The position numbers and the translations under genes were made by a program. Of a DNA stretch of 64,000 nt, positions 1-7,724 are shown one piece after another. Under the pieces are notes generated by a model that saw nothing but the letters and a program-made list of their open reading frames with translations, was not told the origin of the DNA and did not search any database. Origin of the DNA: Paenibacillus sp. PastM-3 (GTDB lineage: Bacteria; Bacillota; Bacilli; Paenibacillales; Paenibacillaceae); assembly GCF_029893965.1 (NCBI RefSeq), contig NZ_JARXXP010000016.1:62001-126000 (forward strand), read 5' to 3'. Numbering within the stretch: the first letter of the stretch is position 1; the number at the start of each line of letters is the position of its first letter.

Positions 1-59
1 ACAATCCTCCTGCCGGTCTTCTCCTGTCCTTTCTTACGAAGAACAACCTGTTTCTTCAT
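1..59 (-). CDS. N-terminus of an unidentified protein, cut by the window edge
   Basis: An ATG at 57-59 (minus strand) opens a frame to the window edge without a stop. It is preceded by a purine-rich GAGGGGGG ribosome binding site about 10 bases upstream. The 19 visible residues begin MKKQVVLRKKGQEK and are strongly basic, too short to assign a family. The paired palindromes at 151-187 lie upstream in the right orientation to control it. A real gene is likely from the start context, but identity is unknown. Confidence 0.4.
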   Translation of the reverse strand, partial: MKKQVVLRKKGQEKTGRRI

Positions 60-150
60 AAGAAAACATCCCCCCTCTCCCGTTCGTGCATGACCCGCTA
101 CCTCTCTCTCGAGAAGCTGCTTTTTCTTTTTTACTATTACTGATACATAA

Positions 151-187
151 GGTGAAAAAAATCACATAAAAGGTGAATTAATTCACA
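151..187. promoter_or_regulatory. Tandem Crp/Fnr-like operator pair
   Basis: Two similar palindromes sit 21 bp apart centre to centre (two helical turns). The first is GTGA-N6-TCAC at 152-165 and the second is the perfect 14-bp palindrome GTGAATTAATTCAC at 173-186. Read on the minus strand each fits TGTGA-N6-TCACC, nine of ten defined bases of the Crp/Fnr-family consensus TGTGA-N6-TCACA. They lie between the minus-strand gene at 59 and the ferrochelatase remnant at 447. Which gene they serve is not shown; the regulator family is inferred from the motif. Confidence 0.5.
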
Positions 188-446
188 TAAAATTTCAAAA
201 CCTCAGCGAGGTAATTTCTGGCTTGATGGTAACAAATCCCGGCTTCTTTTCTCTGTATATAAAATCACACACCCTATAAGAAACATCACTATTTTTGTTT
301 AATAGGAAAAAAATATTTTAAATAACTCTCAATTTCTCCCATTTACTCCGTCTTATGAGAATACTGTGATTTTACGTATTGTTCAGCTTACAAAATATAT
401 GATATTTTAAAACGATGTCATGTTTAGGAAAGGAGCATTCCCGGCA

Positions 447-1285
447 ATGAACCAGCCTCTTATCGGAGTCATTCTCGCCCAAATCGGAACACCTGATGCG
501 CCAACCGCCAAGGCTGTCCGCCCTTATCTGCGCAGATTCCTGTCGGACCGCCGGATCATTGATTATCCGCCTATGCTGTGGCAGCCTCTGCTGCGCGGGA
601 TTATTCTGCGTGTACGTCCACGCAAGTCCGCAGCGCTCTATAGTGCTGTCTGGCAAAAGGACGGCTCCCCTCTGCTCTCGGGAGAAAAAGCGCCTCAGGC
701 CCGGTAACCAAACGCTTCGTACCCGCCTTGCGTTTTATTGATACATACTATGATACACCAGGATACATCTCCGCCATGAAGCAGCACCTGCTCCGTCACT
801 TACAGGCATTGACCGCTAAGCCCGATTTCGCCGTGCTCTCCTTTCAAGGCATTCCCCGCCGATATGCGGAGACGGGCGATCCTTATCCGGGGCAGTGCCA
901 TGAAACCGCCCGGCTGCTGGCAGAAGCCATGAATTGGGAACCGGGAAGCTGGCAGATCAGCTTCCAGTCACGGTTCGGCTGGGAGGAATGGGTCGGCCCC
1001 TCTACTGAGGAAGTGCTAAAGAGCCTGGCCGGGCGGGGAGTCCGCAGGCCGATGATTTTCTCACCTGGCCTGGTGACCGACTGTCTGGAAACACTCTATG
1101 AGCTGGCTGTCGAGGGACGGGATTTTTATGTTTCAGGCGGAGGGACCGCAGAGAATTACCTGGCTGTACCCTGCCTGAACGACAGTGCGGAATGGCTGGA
1201 TTTTCTGGCCGGACTGGTCCATGACAATGCCCGGGGCTGGCTGCCGGCAGAAGTTCATCCGCCGAAGCCCGTGAACCGCAGCTGA
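447..1285 (+). pseudogene. hemH: Ferrochelatase remnant (internal deletion, frameshift, catalytic His lost)
   Basis: Two frames together resemble ferrochelatase, which inserts ferrous iron into protoporphyrin in haem synthesis. The first frame (447-707) carries the N-terminus with a GTPDAPT motif and ends shortly after the GSPLL motif. The second frame (about 710-1285) resumes at a segment matching the later YYDTPGYI region and runs to the normal C-terminus. Roughly 80 residues expected between them are missing and the frames differ, so an internal deletion with frameshift has occurred. The motif normally LSFHG reads LSFQG (codon CAA), so the catalytic histidine is gone, while the DCLETL glutamate remains. 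The LSFHG-type sequence resembles the proteobacterial form more than the Bacillus SAHSLP form. An AAAGGAG site precedes the ATG at 447. Confidence 0.8.
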
Positions 1286-1343
1286 TCCCGGAGCCCTCGC
1301 CAAACACCTTTACATCGGCAGCAACATTTAACCCTCTAATGTA

Positions 1344-1388
1344 AAAAAACCGCTGCCTCCGTCAATACAGCACGGCGCAGCGGTTTTT
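1344..1388. terminator. Bidirectional intrinsic terminator
   Basis: The stem AAAACCGCTGC/GCAGCGGTTTT is flanked by A and T runs on both sides, between the convergent ferrochelatase remnant and the IDEAL-domain gene. Confidence 0.8.
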
Positions 1389-1411
1389 CGTTATGTGGGC
1401 ATTCTTGACGC

Positions 1412-1864
1412 TTACGCAGTCAATTGTTTGAATTTGGCAGTCAGTTCCTCAAACCACACTTTATCCTGCAGGGATAAGGCGAAGTCAATCAGCTCGGCAA
1501 TCTCGGCCGGCTGCAGGTCAGGAGTATCATTGAAGCTTACCTCTGCTGATGCAGTCGCAGCGCCCCCCGCCCCTTCCGCAAAATCATAAGAAAATCTGAG
1601 CTTAATGTCACTTTCCATAAATTCGTTGCGGAGGAAATACAGCACCTCGCACATCAGGACCGGTCTGACGTGATTCTCGAACACACAATCCATCACCTTA
1701 GCCCAGTATTGCTGGTTGCTGAGATGCAGCTTATCATTGGTCAGCAGATATTGCTCACCCTGAAAATCGTTAACAAATCTAAGCTCAAGAGGCTCCATTT
1801 TGAAGATGCCGGCAATTTGCTTCATTGTGATATTCACAATGTCCTGTGTTCCTAATCTGATCAT
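1412..1864 (-). CDS. IDEAL-domain protein of unknown function
   Basis: The product is about 150 residues. The C-terminal part (roughly residues 115-145) contains an IAELIDFALSLQDKVWF segment resembling the IDEAL domain, a short helical module found in Bacillus proteins such as YpiB. The rest has no recognised domain; it is mixed and soluble, without a signal peptide or membrane segment. The frame is open 19 codons further upstream to a TTG, but the ATG at 1864 has a GGGGTG site eight bases before it and is the better start. The gene ends at a bidirectional terminator. IDEAL domains are thought to mediate protein interactions; no specific partner can be inferred. Confidence 0.65.
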   Translation of the reverse strand: MIRLGTQDIVNITMKQIAGIFKMEPLELRFVNDFQGEQYLLTNDKLHLSNQQYWAKVMDCVFENHVRPVLMCEVLYFLRNEFMESDIKLRFSYDFAEGAGGAATASAEVSFNDTPDLQPAEIAELIDFALSLQDKVWFEELTAKFKQLTA

Positions 1865-2083
1865 CTCATACACCCCGTTCCATATATTTAAACTTCCTGT
1901 GGCTTGTCCGGTAATTGGCAATTAGAAAACAATTATAATTAATTTAAAAGTATTATCGTCCATTTCTACAGGATTGTTAATGTTTTTCATTAAATTCGAC
2001 AAAAAAATGTTTCAAATTGTGATGGATCGGTTAATATTATTGCTTTTATGACAGAACTGTAACTATATAAGCTTTTTTTGGCA

Positions 2084-2875
2084 GGGAAATCGCCCCTCAC
2101 TGAGGAAGAATTGTAATAAGAGCTCCGGCATTACGCGAATGAAGTGAGCATCTATGAGCTGGCCCACCATTCGGCAGGATTAAAAGACTACAATGATCTT
2201 TTGTGGCAAAAAGCGCGCCAGAATGCGCTGCACTCTGACAACGACGAGATTCTCAGGTTACTTGCACAGCAGGAGCAGCTCCGCTTCACTCCGGGCAGTG
2301 CGTTTGAATATTCCAACTCCAACTATGTACTGCTGGCGCTGATTATAGAACGGATAACAGGCTTGTCTTTGCGGGACTATCTGAAGAAATATATATTTGG
2401 GGTCATCGGGATGGAGAACTCCACGGTTTTTAATGAAGAGCAGCCCGTTGTCCCTAACCGCGCTTACGGATATGAACAGAACGGACAGAACTGGAAATGT
2501 AATTACGCAGACACGTTTGCCACCGGCGCGGCTAATGTCTTCTCTTCCTTAGAGGATCTGAAAAAGTGGGATGATGCTCTTTATGGTAATCAGCTGCTGG
2601 GAGAGGAGGCTAAACACGCTATTTTCACTCCTGGTCTGGATTCCTCAGGCAGGCCGTTGACAGAATTCTGGGGCGGCTACAGCTACGGCTGGATGATTCA
2701 GGAACGCTGCGGCGCCAAAACCATTTGGCATACAGGCGGAGACGCAGGCTTCCGGAGTATTATTGTAAGATTCTATGAACAGCAATTCAGTGTAATTCTG
2801 CTCTGTAATTCAGCCAGCTTGGACTGGATGGAGACTTATGCGTTTATTGAATGTTTGTATGGTGAGTTTCGTTAG
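2084..2875 (+). pseudogene. Truncated serine hydrolase (class C beta-lactamase family)
   Basis: The readable frame from 2144 gives about 243 residues of a beta-lactamase/transpeptidase-fold serine hydrolase. It starts just before the usual H-(T/S)-(S/A)-G-L segment (HHSAGL). The YSN tyrosine motif and the HTGG motif that replaces KTG are present. The N-terminal part with the SxxK nucleophile is missing. Upstream, the same frame can be read back through family-like residues (GKSPLTEEEL), but two consecutive stop codons (TAA TAA, near 2114-2119) interrupt it, and there is no ribosome binding site at the internal start. This is a decayed fragment lacking its catalytic serine rather than a working enzyme. 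Confidence 0.75.
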
Positions 2876-2959
2876 GCGGGAATCTGAAGATAACAGCGTC
2901 CAGGTCCCATACCTCTCAGTCCACGGCTAAACCGAAAAAAAATCACCATACAGCCTATT

Positions 2960-3145
2960 TAAGTGGAAAATCAACACCTAATTCTCCGCGGAACCCCGTT
3001 ATCTGAAAACTAAGTGGAGAAACGCCACCTAATTTCGCCAAAATTGCTTCCAGCGCGGTAAATGACCCAAAATAGTTGGCGTTTTTCCACCTAATGGTCA
3101 CAAAAACTGCAGAACTCGGAAATGAAGTGGCAAAAATCCAACTAG
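2960..3145. repeat. Cluster of short inverted intergenic repeats
   Basis: Four copies of a roughly 20-bp motif occur in about 185 bases: TAAGTGGAAAATCAACACCT, TAAGTGGAGAAACGCCACCT, its inverse AGTTGGCGTTTTTCCACCTA, and GAAGTGGCAAAAATCCAACT. Copies occur in both orientations, so RNA from the region could fold into hairpins. The same motif family recurs near 18397-18469. No coding frame runs through them. Confidence 0.65.
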
Positions 3146-3158
3146 ATTCGAGCTATAA

Positions 3159-3197
3159 AAAAATGCCTCCAGACCGGAAACCGGCTGAAGGCATTTT
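3159..3197 (-). terminator. Intrinsic terminator after adenine deaminase
   Basis: The stem AAAATGCCT/AGGCATTTT has a GC-rich loop and a U tract on the minus strand. It lies about 40 bases beyond the stop codon at 3238. Confidence 0.8.
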
Positions 3198-3237
3198 CTA
3201 TTTTCTATACTATGGATTTATTGCTACAGGAGGCCGG

Positions 3238-5043
3238 TCAGCAGAATAAAGGTACCAGCTGAATGCCCTCTTCCGGCGAAATCCGCACCAGCCCCTTGTC
3301 GGAAATCCGCAGGGTCGGGATAACGGCAAGCGCCAGCAGGGACAATGTCATAAAGGCATAGTTCAGCGTGCAGCCTGAGTCATATAACGCTGTACTGATT
3401 GCTGCGGACTGGGCTGCGGCCACTTCAAACGGCTCTGCCGACATCAATCCGGCGATCGCCAGCGGGAATAAAGTGGTATCTGACTCCGTAATGACAGCTA
3501 CGCCGCCCTGGGCTTCGGCAACAGCAGCTGCCGCTTTTGCCATCAGGACATCGCTATTACCGATCACCAGCACGTTGTGGCTGTCATGGGCAACCGTCAT
3601 TGCTATCGCCGCCGGCTCATGGAAGCCGATGCCTTCAACTACCCCGACGGATTTGTTGCCGGTTCCTTTGTGCCGCTCGAACACAGCGATTTTGCAGAGG
3701 CCGCTGCCGACCTGCAGCTCCCCGTTCTCCACAGGCAGCTGAACGATCAGCTCTTCCGTCTCCACATGGTTCTCGATCACCTTGATAACACGGGTAGCCA
3801 GACTGCCGGACTCCACCGGAGCATGAATGATGAAATCCTCCGGCACCGGAAGCTGTTGCAGATGAACCGAAGCACGCACTTCCTCAGGATAGGTATAGAC
3901 CGGCAGTTCAGCCGTCATAATCCCGTTCTCAGCGACCACCACACCTGCTGCGATAGTCGTTACTACATGCACATCAGCCAGATTGCCGTCCAGCAAAATA
4001 ATATCGGCACAGGAGCCAGGCGTGATCGAACCGATGTCACGGGCCACCCCGAAGCGTTCAGCGGTATTAATCGTCGCCATCTGGAAGGCCGTTACCGGCT
4101 TCACTCCCTGGGCAATCGCATGGCGCACGACAAAATCCATATGCCCTTCATCGCGCAGCGACTCCGAGCTCCGGTCATCGGTAACCAGCATCATCCGGCG
4201 CGGGTCCAGCCCGTGCTCCGTGTGCGCGGTGATCGTCTTCGCCACATCATGCCAGGCGGACCCGCGGCGCATTTTGGCGTACATGCCCAGCCGCACACGT
4301 TCAATGACATCCTCTGCCGTTACACATTCATGATCACCTGTTACACCTGCAGCGGCATAGACCGGAAGCCTCCAGTCACTGGAGGGCCAGGTGAAATGCC
4401 CGTCAACATACCGTCCGGCACGCAGCGTCGCCTGGATTTCACCGATCATCTTGTCATCCCCGTATACAACGCCCGGGAAATTCATCACTTCACCAAGAGC
4501 AATCACATCCTCACCCCATGTAAAAGCTTCAGCTACCTCAGCCGGTCCCAGCGAGGCACCGGTGGTTTCGAATTCTGCACCTGCCGATGGTACACAAGAG
4601 GCCACCTGCATGTAGGCTGCCAGCGGCGTGCCGCGCATTTCATCCAGCATCAGCTTAATGCCCTTCAGCCCGAATACATTGGCAATTTCATGGGCATCAA
4701 AAAATCCGCCTGTCGTTCCCATCGGCAGCACCGCCCGGGCGAACTCCGTAACGGTCAGCTGTGTACTTTCGATATGGCAGTGTCCGTCAAGCAATCCAGG
4801 TGCGATATATTTGCCGGCCGCATCAATAATCTGTGTATGTTCTCCAATGGTATGCGAAACATCCTTACCTACATATGCGATACGTCCCCCTTGCACCGCA
4901 ACAGACATCCCTTCCAGTATTTCTCCGGAAACCACATTAACCAGCTTCCCTCCCGTTATAACCAGGGATGCCTTCTGATCACCGCGGGCCGTAGCCACCA
5001 GCTCAGGCACACAATCCGCCAAAGGCTTTCTTTTGAATGACAT
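3238..5043 (-). CDS. adeC: Adenine deaminase
   Basis: This enzyme hydrolyses adenine to hypoxanthine and ammonia, feeding purine salvage or degradation. The product has about 601 residues, matching the Ade family (Bacillus AdeC is close to 580). It is an amidohydrolase with the N-terminal metal motif DGHCHIEST, a following FFDAHEIAN segment and an HTEHGLDP/TDDRSS region, then the family-specific C-terminal domain with FHEPAAIAM and AHDSHN. An upstream GTG at 5052 is in frame but overlaps the GGAGGG site; the ATG at 5043 has proper spacing and is preferred. It is the last gene of the purine island on this strand and is separated from pucG by an intrinsic terminator (5066-5110), so expression is likely by readthrough or from its own promoter. 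Confidence 0.93.
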   Translation of the reverse strand: MSFKRKPLADCVPELVATARGDQKASLVITGGKLVNVVSGEILEGMSVAVQGGRIAYVGKDVSHTIGEHTQIIDAAGKYIAPGLLDGHCHIESTQLTVTEFARAVLPMGTTGGFFDAHEIANVFGLKGIKLMLDEMRGTPLAAYMQVASCVPSAGAEFETTGASLGPAEVAEAFTWGEDVIALGEVMNFPGVVYGDDKMIGEIQATLRAGRYVDGHFTWPSSDWRLPVYAAAGVTGDHECVTAEDVIERVRLGMYAKMRRGSAWHDVAKTITAHTEHGLDPRRMMLVTDDRSSESLRDEGHMDFVVRHAIAQGVKPVTAFQMATINTAERFGVARDIGSITPGSCADIILLDGNLADVHVVTTIAAGVVVAENGIMTAELPVYTYPEEVRASVHLQQLPVPEDFIIHAPVESGSLATRVIKVIENHVETEELIVQLPVENGELQVGSGLCKIAVFERHKGTGNKSVGVVEGIGFHEPAAIAMTVAHDSHNVLVIGNSDVLMAKAAAAVAEAQGGVAVITESDTTLFPLAIAGLMSAEPFEVAAAQSAAISTALYDSGCTLNYAFMTLSLLALAVIPTLRISDKGLVRISPEEGIQLVPLFC

Positions 5044-5065
5044 GACTTCCACTCCCTCCGTATTT

Positions 5066-5110
5066 TAATAAAAACGGCTCTGCCGCCCCTCGCGGGGCGC
5101 AAGCCGTTTC
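5066..5110 (-). terminator. Intrinsic terminator between pucG and adeC
   Basis: On the minus strand a stable hairpin with AAACGGC/GCCGTTT outer arms and a GC-rich inner stem (GCCCCgcgaGGGGC) is followed by TTTTTATT. It lies just upstream of the adeC ribosome binding site, so it would insulate or reduce adeC expression relative to the upstream genes. Confidence 0.75.
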
Positions 5111-5183
5111 CTGGGTAAAGCCGGGACAGCGGGCCGTCCGCAAGCTTCTCTAAACACCATTTCTCCAGTTGCCGTTCAGACGA

Positions 5184-6416
5184 TTATCTACCTTTTTGTT
5201 CATATACGTCAAGTGCCGCCTGGACACTCAGGCCGGGAGATAGAGCATGGCCATGCCGCAAAAGGGTTGCTTCAAGCGCCCCGAGCACGCGCAGCACATT
5301 ATTTTCACGGCAGCTGAAGCCCATCGTACCGATACGCCATATTTTCCCTTTGAGCGGACCGAACGAGCTGGCGATCTCAATGCCGAAGTGATCAAGCAGC
5401 ATCGTACGCACCGACTCTCCGTCTACCCCCTCCGGAATCAGCACGCAGGCCACCACCGTCAGCTTGCAATCCGGATCGCCGTATAGTGTAAGCCCCATTG
5501 CAGCAAGTCCGGCAACCAGCGCCTGTTCATGCAGAGCATGCCTCGCATGCCGCGCCTCAAGACCTTCCTCAAGCACCAGCCGCAGTCCTTCACGGAGCGC
5601 ATAGAGCATCGACGTCATCTCCGTATGGTGGTTCAGCCGCTGGGGACTCCAGTAATCCTGAAGCATTCCCAGATCAAAATAATTACTGCGTACGGGCGGC
5701 AGTACTCCTGCCTCAAACTTGTCTGTTCTAAGCCCGCGTTCGACCTGCTTGCGCTTCAGCAGCTTGGCTTCCGCCCGTTCATTATACGTAACCGGAGCCA
5801 TTCCCGAGGGAATCGACAGGCATTTCTGCGTCCCGCCGATAACGGCATCGAGCATCCATTCATCCGTCTCAACAGGAACACCGCCGATGGTTGCCACAGC
5901 ATCCACAATCAGCAGTACATCCTGCTCCCGGCAGGCCCGCCCGATCTCGGCCAGCGGCTGCATCCGTCCTGTAGACGTTTCACCGTGGACAATGGCCACT
6001 ACATCCGGCTTGAAGCTGCGGATCGCAGAGATCACTTCCTCCGGAGCAAACACGCTGCCCCATTCTTTCTCTATCGTATACACCTCAGCTCCGCAGCGTT
6101 CCGCAATCTCATGCAGCAGATGGCCGAACCGGCCAAAGATCGGAATAAGCACCCGGTCGCCCGGCGCAATCAGACTGACCATCACAGCTTCAATGCCGGA
6201 ACGGGAAGTACCGTCAACCGGAAAAGCCCATTTATTGCCCGTCTTAAACAGTCCGCGCAGCATTTCCATCGTTTCATTCATAATATCCGTAAACTCGGGA
6301 TCAAACTGGCCCAGCACCGGAAAAGACATTGCCCGCAGCACCCGCGGATCAACCTCTACCGGCCCTGGAGTCATAATACACCGCAAGGACGGCGCCAAAT
6401 CTTCGTACCGCTTCAT
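5184..6416 (-). CDS. pucG: (S)-ureidoglycine--glyoxylate aminotransferase
   Basis: This PLP enzyme transfers the amino group of ureidoglycine to glyoxylate, giving oxalurate (N-carbamoyl-2-oxoglycine) and glycine. The 410-residue length matches Bacillus PucG. The PLP aspartate is in VDAVATIGG (about D172) and the Schiff-base lysine in GGTQKCLSIPSG (about K198). Gln37 in VLGQFDP and Asn262 in RLNHH correspond, as I recall, to PucG residues that set ureidoglycine specificity, where alanine-glyoxylate transaminases differ. It follows allC by 21 bases and has a GGGAGAGG site. Its product, oxalurate, is the substrate expected for the amidase discussed at 18677-19951. Confidence 0.9.
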   Translation of the reverse strand: MKRYEDLAPSLRCIMTPGPVEVDPRVLRAMSFPVLGQFDPEFTDIMNETMEMLRGLFKTGNKWAFPVDGTSRSGIEAVMVSLIAPGDRVLIPIFGRFGHLLHEIAERCGAEVYTIEKEWGSVFAPEEVISAIRSFKPDVVAIVHGETSTGRMQPLAEIGRACREQDVLLIVDAVATIGGVPVETDEWMLDAVIGGTQKCLSIPSGMAPVTYNERAEAKLLKRKQVERGLRTDKFEAGVLPPVRSNYFDLGMLQDYWSPQRLNHHTEMTSMLYALREGLRLVLEEGLEARHARHALHEQALVAGLAAMGLTLYGDPDCKLTVVACVLIPEGVDGESVRTMLLDHFGIEIASSFGPLKGKIWRIGTMGFSCRENNVLRVLGALEATLLRHGHALSPGLSVQAALDVYEQKGR

Positions 6417-6437
6417 GCAAACCTCTCCCTCTGATGT

Positions 6438-7724
6438 TCAGCTTTCTTTATAGGCAAGCTCATATAATACGGCAGTAAGCAGATTCAGCCCGGCAGCCAG
6501 CTCATCCGGTGAAGTATACTCCTCCGGAGCGTGGCTGATGCCCGCCCGGCTCGGCACAAAGATCATGGCCGTGGGGCAAATGGAAGCAAAGAGCTGGGCA
6601 TCATGGCCTGCTCCGCTTACCATACTGCGGAAACTTCTTCCCTGCTGACCTGCTATATGTTCAAGTTGTTGATTTAATCCCGTATCCATGGGTGCAGGAG
6701 ATGTAGCCAGTGTAGCCGTAACCTGCAGGGTAAGCCCCCGCTTCCCGGCAATCCCTTCGAACGCAGCCAGCAGCGTGGAACAAAAATGCTCCAGCGCATC
6801 AGCTTCACTATGCCTTATATCGAGTGTAAACTCCACCTCGCCGGGAATTACATTGGGTGTGCCCGGCGCTGCTTCCAGCTTCCCGCAGGTGGCTACCAGC
6901 GGATCACCTGCAGCCGCCGCCGCCTGTTCCATTGCCAGAAGCATCTCCGCAGCGCCTGCAAGCGCATCGCGGCGCAGTCCCATCGGGGTAGTGCCGGCAT
7001 GGTTCGTGCTGCCGGCAACTTTTACACTATACCGCCGCTGTCCGACGATCGCCTCAACGATCCCGATCTCCAAGCCTGCCTGCTCCAGCACAATTCCCTG
7101 CTCGATATGCAGTTCAATAAATGTGCCGATATCCTCTCTGAGAGGAGCTCCCCCTGCCGCATAGTCAGTCACAGCTGCAGACCCGCAGTCTTCCGGCCTG
7201 CGCCCTAATCCGCAGCCCGCCATAGCTGAAGCGATCGTCACTCCTGCAGAGTCAGCACATCGCTGCGCTTCACTTCCGTCATACAGCCCGGTAACATTAC
7301 CCGAGCCCCAATAGGCGAGCGGAAAGCGGCTGCCCTCCTCCTCACAAAAGGCAACGGCCTCCACTGTCCGCAGCGGCTGGCCGAAGTTCTGCCTCAAGTA
7401 GTGGAGCGCAGTAACAGCAGCAGCAATCCCGTAGGCACCGTCATATTTTCCGCCGTTCAGCACGGTATCGATATGCGAGCCCGTTAAGATAACTTTTGCA
7501 GCCGGCTGCGAGCCTGTAAACCTTCCATAGACATTCCCCACGCCGTCCGTCCTGACCTCCATGCCAAGCGCCGCCATTCTCTCCTGCAGAAAACGCTGCG
7601 CCTGCAGCCATTCCGGGGTGTAGAGCAGCCGGGATACGCCCGGCCCCGGAGCGCTGAAGGTGGCAAGCTCCTCCAGCAGCTCCGTCATCTGATGGGCTGG
7701 AGCCCCAAGTATTGGCACGTTCAT
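6438..7724 (-). CDS. allC: Allantoate amidohydrolase
   Basis: This is an M20-fold metal-dependent hydrolase that removes ammonia and CO2 from allantoate to give S-ureidoglycine (PucF in Bacillus). Metal ligands are visible in GSHIDTVLNGGKYDG (about H84 and D95), CEEEGSRF (about E130), IELHIEQG and, near the end, SRAGISHAPEEY. The central dimerisation domain contains the STNHAGTTPMGLRRDA motif typical of ureide hydrolases in this family. Length is 428 residues from the ATG at 7724, which overlaps the allantoinase stop as TGATG, with an AAGGGCGG site. A longer in-frame start (7757) would overlap allB further and lacks support. Translational coupling with allB is likely. Closely related enzymes act on ureidoglycolate or N-carbamoyl amino acids; context favours allantoate. 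Confidence 0.88.
   Translation of the reverse strand: MNVPILGAPAHQMTELLEELATFSAPGPGVSRLLYTPEWLQAQRFLQERMAALGMEVRTDGVGNVYGRFTGSQPAAKVILTGSHIDTVLNGGKYDGAYGIAAAVTALHYLRQNFGQPLRTVEAVAFCEEEGSRFPLAYWGSGNVTGLYDGSEAQRCADSAGVTIASAMAGCGLGRRPEDCGSAAVTDYAAGGAPLREDIGTFIELHIEQGIVLEQAGLEIGIVEAIVGQRRYSVKVAGSTNHAGTTPMGLRRDALAGAAEMLLAMEQAAAAAGDPLVATCGKLEAAPGTPNVIPGEVEFTLDIRHSEADALEHFCSTLLAAFEGIAGKRGLTLQVTATLATSPAPMDTGLNQQLEHIAGQQGRSFRSMVSGAGHDAQLFASICPTAMIFVPSRAGISHAPEEYTSPDELAAGLNLLTAVLYELAYKES

Noticed and set aside
3577..5040. Long open frame (about 487 codons) antisense to adenine deaminase
   Set aside because: It is the mirror of a well-supported gene, with no binding site or family match; such frames arise from GC-rich codon structure.
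5053..5183. Purine riboswitch before adeC
   Set aside because: I looked for the conserved three-way-junction words of the guanine/adenine aptamer and found only a plain terminator hairpin.
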